From Comamonadaceae bacterium (GTDB lineage: Bacteria > Pseudomonadota > Gammaproteobacteria > Burkholderiales > Burkholderiaceae_C): a stretch of 33,958 bases of DNA. The position numbers were made by a program, and so were the translations under genes. A model generated the notes under the pieces. It saw nothing but the letters and a program-made list of their open reading frames with translations, was not told the DNA's origin and did not search any database. The stretch spans positions 1-33,958 of the forward strand of contig CANFXC010000024.1 in assembly GCA_947450765.1 (NCBI GenBank), read 5' to 3'. Every line of letters starts with the position of its first letter. The first letter of the stretch is position 1. Positions 24,568 through 31,334 of the stretch are shown here, one piece after another.

Positions 24568-25713
24568 ATGACCGACCGCTCCGGCCCTCAGCCCACCCAC
24601 ACGCCGACTGTGCGCTCTGCACCGCGCCGCTGGTTGTGGCTGCTGGCGCTGTTGGTCGTGCTAGGTCACTGGTTGCTGCTGGACGCCATCCCGCTTGAAG
24701 TGCATGCGAGGCCAGCGATGCAGCCGCTGAATCCGAAAACACTGGTTTTCAACACGCGGCGAATTGAAGTCCGGCCAGTTCAAGTAGCCCAGCTTGTTCC
24801 GGCCGCGGCGTCTCAGCCCAAACCCGTTCTGATTCAAAAACCGAAAAATCAGCCGCCCAAAGTAGCTCTGACGGAGCCGTTGCCTCCGCCTGCGGAAGTC
24901 GCTGGCATAACGCCAGAAATACCGGACGCGCCCCACTTAGAACACGCAGAGCCCTTAGAGCCTGTAGCCAACCAGCAAACCGCCACGGATACCAACGAGA
25001 GCACGACAACCGACGAAACGAAAGCTGCATTACCAGCGGCCAGCGAACAGCCGCCCCCACAAGCCCAAGCCAATCTCAACATTCCCGGCTCTGTGCGGCT
25101 CAAGTACCAGATGACCGGCCTGTCTCGCGGCCTCACTTACCACGCATCCGGTGTGATGACTTGGCAGCAAGACGGCAGCCGCTATGAAGCGAACATGGTG
25201 GTGAGTGCTTTTTTGATCGGCTCACGGTCCTTGAACAGCGTCGGCGACATCACGGCCGATGGTTTAGCGCCCAAGCGGTTTGCCGACAAAGGGCGCAACG
25301 AACTCGCCGCCCATTTCCAGGCAGACAAAGGCACGGTCAGCTTCAGCGCGAACACCCCAGATGCGCCATGGAAACGTGGTGCGCAAGACCGACTGAGTGT
25401 GTTTTTTCAATTGGCGAGCCTGCTGGCGGGTCAACCTGACGGCTTTCTGCCGGGTACCAAAATCCCGATGTACACCGTCGGGTCGCGGGACGTGGACACC
25501 TGGACCTTCACGGTGGGAGGTGAAGAAGCCCTCAACCTGCCGATGGGCACGGTCACCGCCATCAAGCTCACACGCGACCCACGCCGCGAATTCGACCAAC
25601 GCGTCGAGGCTTGGTTTGCGCCATCTTTAGGCTATTGGCCGGTGCGTATGAAGATCACGCAACACGGGGGCGATTACATTGACCAACAATTGTCCAGCAG
25701 CGGCCCGCCTTGA
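24568..25713 (+). CDS. DUF3108 protein with TonB-like topology
   Basis: The product has 381 residues. A short basic cytoplasmic start (SAPRR) is followed by one transmembrane anchor, WLWLLALLVVLGHWLLLDAI, around 22-42. About 120 residues rich in Pro, Ala, Glu and Thr follow, resembling the periplasmic spacer of TonB. From about residue 170 (NIPGSVRLKYQMTGLSRGLTY) the protein matches DUF3108. Features include GVMTWQQDGSRYEANMV, a DVDTWTFTVGGEEALNLPMGTV stretch and EAWFAPSLGYWPVRMKI, a beta-rich domain. It is probably held in the inner membrane with the beta domain in the periplasm. The function of DUF3108 is not established; envelope maintenance is only a guess. It is followed 51 bases later by a DUF3567 gene. 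Confidence 0.85.
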   Translation: MTDRSGPQPTHTPTVRSAPRRWLWLLALLVVLGHWLLLDAIPLEVHARPAMQPLNPKTLVFNTRRIEVRPVQVAQLVPAAASQPKPVLIQKPKNQPPKVALTEPLPPPAEVAGITPEIPDAPHLEHAEPLEPVANQQTATDTNESTTTDETKAALPAASEQPPPQAQANLNIPGSVRLKYQMTGLSRGLTYHASGVMTWQQDGSRYEANMVVSAFLIGSRSLNSVGDITADGLAPKRFADKGRNELAAHFQADKGTVSFSANTPDAPWKRGAQDRLSVFFQLASLLAGQPDGFLPGTKIPMYTVGSRDVDTWTFTVGGEEALNLPMGTVTAIKLTRDPRREFDQRVEAWFAPSLGYWPVRMKITQHGGDYIDQQLSSSGPP

Positions 25714-25764
25714 CGTCTTGAACTTATGGCCGTTGACGCCATCTGAGTTCAAAGGAGATTCCTG

Positions 25765-26058
25765 ATGCAAATGCTTTATGACTCAGACACTTTTGCAGTC
25801 GTCCAAATTCACGCCAACGCTGACGAAGTCAACGCCAGTACGCAGGGCGCGTTGCCAGCGCCACCGCAGCTGGCCCGCCACGGCTTTGAAATCGTCGACA
25901 AACGCTCAGGCAAAGAGGTTTACCTAGATGGCTCGTGGGCTGAACTCTTTCAGCTGCGCCTGAACGTGTGGCAACAAAAAACGCCGACTCAAGAAGAGGT
26001 CGAAGACATGCTCGAAGGCTACGCCGAGTTGGCTCACACGACGGTGTCGGTGCACTGA
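25765..26058 (+). CDS. DUF3567 family protein
   Basis: The 97-residue soluble protein begins MQMLYDSDTFAVVQIHA, the hallmark of the short DUF3567 family found in Burkholderiales. The middle (RHGFEIVDKRSGKEVYLDGSWAELFQ) and the end (EEVEDMLEGYAELAHTTVSVH) also fit. A strong AGGAGA six bases before ATG indicates good translation. The function is unknown. It lies downstream of the DUF3108 gene on the same strand, and a short imperfect GC-rich hairpin at about 26070-26086 separates it from the convergent AbrB-type gene. Confidence 0.88.
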   Translation: MQMLYDSDTFAVVQIHANADEVNASTQGALPAPPQLARHGFEIVDKRSGKEVYLDGSWAELFQLRLNVWQQKTPTQEEVEDMLEGYAELAHTTVSVH

Positions 26059-26097
26059 CAAGCAAAAAGAAGCCCGCGAGCGGCGCTTTAGTGCGCC

Positions 26098-27201
26098 CTA
26101 CTCCAGCTTTTCCTGATACCACCAGCGGTACATCGGCTCGACCAACAACAGCACGCCCGCCAACCGCATCACATGAAATGCTGTGACGATCGGCACGCCC
26201 AATTGCAAGACCTTGGCAGTGATAGCCATTTCTGCAACGCCGCCGGGTGAGGTGCCCAGCAGCAAGGTCGCCCAATGCAAATCGACAAAGTGAGCCAGTC
26301 CCCAAGCAAAGCCGCAAGACAAGGCAATCATGACCACGGTGGCCAGCCCCACCGAGCCCATCCAACGCGGTGCCATGTGAACAAAACTGGGCGTGAAGCG
26401 CACGCCCAGACTGATGCCAATGACCAGTTGCGCCGCATTCACCGCGCCCTGTGGCAGCGCCGACAAGCTCAGGCCATTGGCCGTGAGCAGCATTGACACC
26501 GTGAGCGCGCCCACAAACCAGGGGTTGGTGCGCTTGGTCTTGACCATCAGCCAGCAACCAAGGCCTGTGAGCAGCAGCCACAACGCCAAGCCCGACCAAA
26601 CAACCGTGCGTGAGCCGGGCAAACTGGCGTCTATCCCGTGCAGGCCAGTCCACTGGAAACCAAAGGGAATGATCAGCGTCACCAGCAGCACCCGCAGACT
26701 GTGCGCCGAGGCAATGAGGTCGGTCTGCGCCCCGTGACGCTCGCCCATCAGCGTCATCTCGGAGGCGCCACCAATCGGTGAAGAAAAATAGGTGGTGATG
26801 CGCGACAAGCCTGCAATGTGAAAACGCCCGGCACCCGCATGCACCCGGTGCAGCCAGGCACCAAAAACCAAGCCCATCGCCAGCGCCCAAACGATGCCAA
26901 GCGCCATCGCCCACCACAAACTGGCCACCAGACTGACCATCTGCGGCGTGAAGTACAGCCCCAATGCACCACCAATGAGCCATTGCCCGCCGTTGCGCAT
27001 TGGCGTCCAACTGGCGGTCGGCCCACCAACCATCGTCAAAGCCGCCGTCAGCAACAGCGGGCCGATCATCCACGGCAAAGGAACCTTCAGCTTGATGCAC
27101 AGCAAAGCAGCAGCCCAAGCCAGCAGCAAGGTGAGCAAAGTGCGCACCACGGCGCGTTGAAACAATCGTTGGGTGAATTGGACGAAGACGGAAGGGGGCA
27201 T
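26098..27201 (-). CDS. AbrB-family integral membrane protein
   Basis: The 367-residue membrane protein has about ten transmembrane segments and two copies of the AbrB-duplication module. The first shows LPWMIGPLLLTAALTMVG, GGQWLIGGALGLYFTPQMV and ITTYFSSPIGGASEM. The second shows NAAQLVIGISLGVRFTPSFV and LLLGTSPGGVAEMAITAKVL. This family (older databases call it putative ammonia monooxygenase) contains E. coli AbrB and is unrelated to the AbrB transcription factor of Bacillus. It is probably a transporter or channel. Regulation of ammonia metabolism is not supported by its sequence. A decayed copy of the 5' part of this gene lies about 3 kb away, near 30160-30280. Confidence 0.87.
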   Translation of the reverse strand: MPPSVFVQFTQRLFQRAVVRTLLTLLLAWAAALLCIKLKVPLPWMIGPLLLTAALTMVGGPTASWTPMRNGGQWLIGGALGLYFTPQMVSLVASLWWAMALGIVWALAMGLVFGAWLHRVHAGAGRFHIAGLSRITTYFSSPIGGASEMTLMGERHGAQTDLIASAHSLRVLLVTLIIPFGFQWTGLHGIDASLPGSRTVVWSGLALWLLLTGLGCWLMVKTKRTNPWFVGALTVSMLLTANGLSLSALPQGAVNAAQLVIGISLGVRFTPSFVHMAPRWMGSVGLATVVMIALSCGFAWGLAHFVDLHWATLLLGTSPGGVAEMAITAKVLQLGVPIVTAFHVMRLAGVLLLVEPMYRWWYQEKLE

Positions 27202-27325
27202 GTAAGGGTTGGCTCAGTGGTGTCCAACACGTTTTCACATCAGGACGTCGCAATTAAATGATTTACCTTAATTTTCTGGCATTTAAGTCTGGTCTCGATT
27301 TAAAAGTCGATTCCATGACTTATGC

Positions 27326-27349
27326 TCCTTTGCGCCAACACGCAAAGGA
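27326..27349. repeat. Perfect nine-base inverted repeat in the abrB-amidase gap
   Basis: TCCTTTGCG (27326-27334) and CGCAAAGGA (27341-27349) flank the loop CCAACA. There is no T-tract on either side, so it is not a classical terminator. The surrounding 275-base gap (27202-27476) is AT-richer than the neighbouring genes and contains no gene I can support. Confidence 0.5.
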
Positions 27350-27476
27350 CCGCCATACACCAAGGCAAGCTTGTTTTCTCTCAACTCTTGGCACTCCTGC
27401 CTCTGAGCACTTTTAGCCTTTACCTCGCCACGCCCCCCATGACAGAGGCCTGCGTTGCGAGACCAGGTGGGGTCAA

Positions 27477-28766
27477 TTACATGATGCTAAATTTGCGCTC
27501 GACAGCTCGCGCATAGCCCAGCAAGGTGCGGTCAGCATAACGCCTCGAAATAAACTGGATTCCGACTGGCAAACCGTTCGGACCGCGATGCAACGGCAAG
27601 GTAAGTGCCGGTACATTGAGGCCTGTCCAGATGGTTGAGAAGGAAGCGTTGCCAGTGGAATTTAAGCCAATCGGCGCCTCTCCGGCCACTGCCGGGGTCA
27701 ACAGGATGTCGTAGTTGCCGAACAGATCGTCGAGCATCAGACTGCAACGAGCCAAGACTTCCCGCGATGCGCCATATTGTGCAAAGCTGCATTCAGTACC
27801 ATCCTTGATACGACCTCCGCGCAATGTTGGGCTGATCGCGTCCCAGTGATGATCAATCTCAAATGTGCGGTTGCGCACAAATTCAAAGCTAGACACCCAC
27901 TGGTGGGCGTCTTGAATCTGGTCGAAAGCGGTGGGCAGGGCGACATCGTTCACACGCGCCCCATAGCGTGCAAGACATTCTGCGAACTCTTCAATGAAGT
28001 TCTGTGTATCGGCGTCGCATTGGTCCCAAAAACCGGTGCGTACCAAGCCAATACGAGCCTCACCAAGTGCGATTTCTGGCAACGCTTCTGGTGGTGTACC
28101 TATCAGTACATTGCGAAAAAGATTGATGTCATCGACCGAACGGGCGATCAGTCCAATCGTGTCGAACGATGCGGCCGCCTCCATAACACCGAAGGTGCGT
28201 ATGTCGCCGCGAGTTGGGACATAACCAACGCAGCCACAAAATGAGGCGGGCCTGATTGTGGACGCGGTGGTTTGTGTGCCAATCGCCAATGGAACCATCT
28301 TGGCCCCAACGGCAGCACCAGAGCCGCTCGACGACCCTCCAGGTGTACGGCTAGCATCGTGCGGATTGCGGGTCTTTCCAGGAAATCGATTCGCAAATTC
28401 TGTGGTGACAGTCTTCCCCATGATCAAGCCACCAGCCCTTCGTGTCAGTGCCGTGCAGGCGGCATCAATAGTCGGGCGTCTTCCTTGGTGAATGGCCGTA
28501 CCCAGCTCAGTTGGCATGTCTGCGGTGTCGATGATGTCTTTGATTCCCACCGGTACACCTTGCAGTGGTCCGTGCTGCCCCCCTTTATCCAGCGCATGCG
28601 CCTGCTGCAAGACGAGTTCTGGATCGAGGAAATTCCAAGCCTGTACGTCAAGCTCCCGCAGTTTTATGTGTGCTAGAAAGGATTCTGCAACAGCGACGGC
28701 TGTCGTTTTTCCTGAGTGAATGGCGGCGACTATGCCGGTGGCGGTCAGTTCATGTAACGGGGTCAT
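27477..28766 (-). CDS. Amidase-signature family hydrolase
   Basis: The product has 429 residues. The Ser-cisSer-Lys triad is intact: Lys76 (GVPVGIKDIID), Ser145 (TPGGSSSGSGAAVG) and Ser169 (GTQTTASTIRPASFCG). Spacing is the same as in characterised amidase-signature enzymes such as malonamidase. GTQTTAS replaces the more common GTQTAGS, a mild variation before the nucleophile. The C-terminal PALTLPLHRGPNGLPVGIQFISRRYAD is typical. It hydrolyses an amide, but the substrate is unknown. The nearby TctC binding protein gene, 64 bases upstream on the same strand, suggests uptake and use of a carboxylated amide. The spacer before the ATG contains a short tandem octamer. Confidence 0.92.
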   Translation of the reverse strand: MTPLHELTATGIVAAIHSGKTTAVAVAESFLAHIKLRELDVQAWNFLDPELVLQQAHALDKGGQHGPLQGVPVGIKDIIDTADMPTELGTAIHQGRRPTIDAACTALTRRAGGLIMGKTVTTEFANRFPGKTRNPHDASRTPGGSSSGSGAAVGAKMVPLAIGTQTTASTIRPASFCGCVGYVPTRGDIRTFGVMEAAASFDTIGLIARSVDDINLFRNVLIGTPPEALPEIALGEARIGLVRTGFWDQCDADTQNFIEEFAECLARYGARVNDVALPTAFDQIQDAHQWVSSFEFVRNRTFEIDHHWDAISPTLRGGRIKDGTECSFAQYGASREVLARCSLMLDDLFGNYDILLTPAVAGEAPIGLNSTGNASFSTIWTGLNVPALTLPLHRGPNGLPVGIQFISRRYADRTLLGYARAVERKFSIM

Positions 28767-28782
28767 GCGGCCTTGAGGAGTT

Positions 28783-28806
28783 TCGGTGATTCGGTGATTC
28801 GGTATT
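28783..28806. repeat. Tandem octamer between tctC and the amidase gene
   Basis: TCGGTGAT occurs twice in tandem (28783-28798), followed by a third degenerate copy TCGGTATT. It lies 17 bases upstream of the amidase start codon, between the tctC stop and that start. Two or three copies are too few to claim a phase-variable tract. Confidence 0.5.
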
Positions 28807-28830
28807 TCGATTGCTATCAGTCAGTTCCGT

Positions 28831-29799
28831 TTAATCTATGGTTGCACCGGAATCTGCAACGACCTTGGCCCACTTCTTGGTTTCGGATTTGATGTATGCG
28901 GAAAATTCAGCAGGGGTATCCCAAGAGGTTTCGATACCCGATGCTAAAAGCTGGTTCTTGACTTCCGGGGTTTGCAACGCACGCACAAGTTCAGTGTTCA
29001 GCGTGTTGATGATGTCGGGCGGCGTACCCTTGGGTACGAGCACACCGTACCAGTTATTCACTTCAAAACTAGCCACTCCGGATTCAGAGATCGTGGGCAT
29101 CTTGGGCATGCCGCTGAAACGTGTGCTTCCAGTCATGGCCAACGGTCGAACTTTGCCAGCCTTGATGGCGCCCGCTGCTGTTGATACGGTCGAAAAAACT
29201 ACCTGCACTTGGCCGGCCATCAGGTCATTCATCGCCGGCGCGCCACCCTTGTAGGCCACGTGCAGCATTTTTGTACCAGTCAGAGAATTGAACAATTCTC
29301 CAGCGAGGTGATCGGTCGCCCCATTGCCCGACGAACCAAACGCGACTTGGTTTGGGTGGCTTTTTGCGTACGAGATGAACTCGGTCACGCTCGTGGCAGG
29401 AATGGATGGGTTTACGACCAGTACGTTCATCGCATTTCCGACTCGACTAACAGGTGCGAAGTCGCGCTCGACGTCATACGGCAGCTTCTTGTATAGATTA
29501 GGGTTGATCGCAATCGGACCAATGGTGCCTAGCAGTATGGTGTAACCATCTGGCGGCGCCTTGGCGACAAGGTTGGTACCGATGATGCCGCCTGCTCCTG
29601 CCCGGTTTTCCACTAAAACTGTCTGCCCGAGCGCGGCCCCCACTTTCATCGCGATGATCCTTGCAGAAATATCGGCGCCGCCACCTGCAGAGAACGGAAC
29701 GATGAAGCGAATTGGCTTGGACGGGAACGTATCTGCCAGGGTGTAGCTTGTAGCCGTGGCAAGAGCGATAAATGCTATCAAGTACTTGGTTAAACGCAT
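28831..29799 (-). CDS. Tripartite tricarboxylate transporter-type binding protein (TctC/Bug)
   Basis: The product has 322 residues from the ATG at 29799; the longer frame starts at TTG. A signal peptide of about 22 residues (MRLTKYLIAFIALATATSYTLA) precedes the Bug opening DTFPSKPIRFIVPFSAGGGADISAR. Further signature blocks are VENRAGAGGIIGTNLVAKAPPDGYT, GSSGNGATDHLAGELFN, HVAYKGGAPAMNDLMAGQVQ and PTISESGVASFEVNNWYGVL. It is an orphan periplasmic carboxylate-binding protein with no TctAB genes nearby. It is followed on the same strand by the amidase, so the two probably form a small operon. It is only distantly similar to the TctC at 23317-24288, judging by the visible motifs. Confidence 0.94.
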   Translation of the reverse strand: MRLTKYLIAFIALATATSYTLADTFPSKPIRFIVPFSAGGGADISARIIAMKVGAALGQTVLVENRAGAGGIIGTNLVAKAPPDGYTILLGTIGPIAINPNLYKKLPYDVERDFAPVSRVGNAMNVLVVNPSIPATSVTEFISYAKSHPNQVAFGSSGNGATDHLAGELFNSLTGTKMLHVAYKGGAPAMNDLMAGQVQVVFSTVSTAAGAIKAGKVRPLAMTGSTRFSGMPKMPTISESGVASFEVNNWYGVLVPKGTPPDIINTLNTELVRALQTPEVKNQLLASGIETSWDTPAEFSAYIKSETKKWAKVVADSGATID

Positions 29800-29833
29800 G
29801 AGGAGCCCCAAAGATAGATGAAGGGTTTAAGAA

Positions 29834-29861
29834 CTTAGTAGCCGGATACAAGCTAACTAAG
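29834..29861. promoter_or_regulatory. Imperfect inverted repeat upstream of tctC
   Basis: CTTAGTAGC (29834-29842) and GCTAACTAAG (29852-29861) pair with a single one-base bulge, 35-62 bases upstream of the tctC start. The placement would suit an operator or a leader hairpin of the tctC-amidase operon. The rest of the 29800-30010 stretch shows no gene. Confidence 0.35.
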
Positions 29862-30159
29862 CACATCCCATGCCTTAGGACTGCGCACGAATGCCGTGAG
29901 CCTCATTATTGGTTTTGCACTACGTACCTTTGGAGACGATTGCACTTGCGATTTCTAGAGGTGCACCACTAGCGCATGTGCAAGAATTAAGGTGTGATTT
30001 GCAAGGGCTGTCTAGTCATGAAAATAGTCGCATGGACGAAAAATGCTGCGCAACCCATGCGTACCCTTGACGATGAACAACCCAAGCGCGATGACAAAAT
30101 GTGCACCGAGAGTGGGAGGCCAGTGGCAAGCGCACCCTAATGTCGCACTGAAAATGCGA

Positions 30160-30280
30160 CTCCCCACGATAATCCAAGGCAAAGGAACTTTCAGCGTGAT
30201 GCACAGCTAGGTGAGCAAATTAAGCCCCACGGCGAGTTAATATCTTTGGTTGAATTGGGCGAAGGCGGTATGGATGAGGC
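30160..30280 (-). pseudogene. Decayed 5' fragment of an abrB-type gene
   Basis: Read leftward, this segment mirrors the start of the intact AbrB-family gene at 26098-27201. FAQFNQR corresponds to FVQFTQR, LAVGLNLLT to RAVVRTLLT, and LCITLKVPLPWII to LCIKLKVPLPWMI. At the DNA level 30167-30207 matches 27065-27105 at 37 of 41 positions. Two in-frame stop codons and a deletion of about 25 bases interrupt it, and no start codon is preserved. Beyond the matching block the frame stays open down to 30012, with a weakly similar ALGLFI stretch, but homology there is uncertain. It is a remnant of a duplicated or related abrB copy, and it accounts for part of the 531-base gene-free stretch 29800-30330. 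Confidence 0.75.
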
Positions 30281-30330
30281 TGCGACACATCAGGGTGCGA
30301 TGGAATCTGCTGAAGCCTTAATATGGACGC

Positions 30331-31170
30331 ATGTCTGCCCTCTTTTTTCTGCCGGACTTTGCCCGGCCTTCTCTGGCTGTCTTTGCCATCATGCTGAGTG
30401 TGTCGCTGGCCGGCTGCGCCCACGGACTCCGCGCCACAGAATTACAAACTCGACTCGACGCTTGGTTGTCGGCCGATGTGCTGCTGCTTGGCGAGCAACA
30501 TGACGCGCCAGAGCACCAAGCGCTGCAACAACAAATCGTTGAAGCGCTGGCGGCGCGCGGTGTCCTTGCGGCGGTCGCGCTGGAGATGGCTGACAGCGGC
30601 AGCAGCACCGCCTTGCCCCCCAACGCCAGCGAAGAACAAACCCGCAACGCGCTGGGCTGGAACAACGACGCTTGGCCGTGGGCGGCGTATGGCCCCTCGG
30701 TGATGAGCGCCGTGCGTGCAGGTGTGCCGGTGCTGGGTGCCAACTTGCCGCGCACGCACATGCGCAGCAACATGGCCAACGCACAGCTTGACCAACGGCT
30801 GCCAGCCCCGGCGCTGAAGGCGCAGCAACAACTCATTCGTCAAGGGCATTGCGACCTGTTGCCCGAAAGCCAAATCAAGCCCATGACGCGCATTCAAATC
30901 GCCAAAGACATGCGTATGGCGGACACCGTGCAAGCGGCAGTGCGACCCGGTCAAGTGGTGGTGCTGATCACCGGCAGCGTGCACGCAGACAAGCAACTCG
31001 GCGTGCCGCAACACCTGCCGCCAGAGCTGCGCGTCAAAGCCATTCGCTTGAGATCAGGGACTGCGGCAGCAGGCGGTGAGCGCGAATCTTTTGACGGCGT
31101 CTGGCTCACATCAGCAACACCCGACAAAGATTACTGCGCTGGCTTGGCAAAGCAACTGCCGAAGCGTTGA
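30331..31170 (+). CDS. ChaN-like heme/iron-associated lipoprotein
   Basis: The product has 279 residues. A lipoprotein signal peptide with lipobox SLAGC gives Cys29 as the lipidated residue. The body has VLLLGEQHDAPEHQALQQQIVEAL and VALEMAD near the start. It continues with GWNNDAWPWAAYGPSVMSAVRAGVPVLGANLPR and ends with a VVVLITGSVHADKQLGVPQHL stretch. These GEQH-D-x-x-x-H, LE and G-x-x-H elements are those of the ChaN / cofactor-heme-binding family, whose Campylobacter member binds two stacked hemes. An outer-membrane-linked role in heme or iron handling is plausible. No Shine-Dalgarno is obvious. It converges with the aminotransferase gene across a palindromic repeat element. Confidence 0.85.
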   Translation: MSALFFLPDFARPSLAVFAIMLSVSLAGCAHGLRATELQTRLDAWLSADVLLLGEQHDAPEHQALQQQIVEALAARGVLAAVALEMADSGSSTALPPNASEEQTRNALGWNNDAWPWAAYGPSVMSAVRAGVPVLGANLPRTHMRSNMANAQLDQRLPAPALKAQQQLIRQGHCDLLPESQIKPMTRIQIAKDMRMADTVQAAVRPGQVVVLITGSVHADKQLGVPQHLPPELRVKAIRLRSGTAAAGGERESFDGVWLTSATPDKDYCAGLAKQLPKR

Positions 31171-31184
31171 AATTTGACGCCCCA

Positions 31185-31328
31185 TCATGGCGAGCAAAAA
31201 TCCCGTCACTGCGTGCAAAAAACTTCGTCACTGCGAGCGTGGCGCGGCAGTCCAGAGCCCGAATTCGCAGTCATGGGTTGCCGCGCTTTGCTCGCAAAGA
31301 CGCTATGGCCGCGCTACGCTCGCCATGA
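31185..31328. repeat. Interspersed palindromic repeat element with nested inverted repeats
   Basis: The outer arms TCATGGCGAGC (31185-31195) and GCTCGCCATGA (31318-31328) are perfect inverse complements. The inner arms 31226-31254 and 31274-31302 (core TGCGAGC...GCGCGGCA) match at about 22 of 29 positions. CGTCACTGCG is also repeated directly at 31204 and 31226. Elements built on GTCA-TTGCGAGC...GCGGCAATCC palindromes are scattered in many betaproteobacterial genomes. It fills the gap between two convergent genes, where it could act as a bidirectional terminator. Confidence 0.75.
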
Positions 31329-31334
31329 CGGCGC

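Noticed and set aside
26098-27201. Identification as ammonia monooxygenase or an AbrB transcription factor
   Set aside because: These are naming artefacts of the AbrB membrane family. The protein is all transmembrane helices with no metal or DNA-binding motif.
25829-27253. Minus-strand open frame of 474 codons overlapping abrB in another frame
   Set aside because: It is a shifted reading of the AbrB-family gene and spans the opposite-strand DUF3567 gene. The 26098-27201 frame shows family motifs and membrane segments.
30016-30204. Possible small protein of 62 residues on the minus strand
   Set aside because: It is an out-of-frame reading through the decayed abrB fragment, with no ribosome binding site and no independent support.
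31185-31328. CRISPR array
   Set aside because: Repeats are inverted and nested, not regularly spaced direct repeats with unique spacers, and no cas genes are present.
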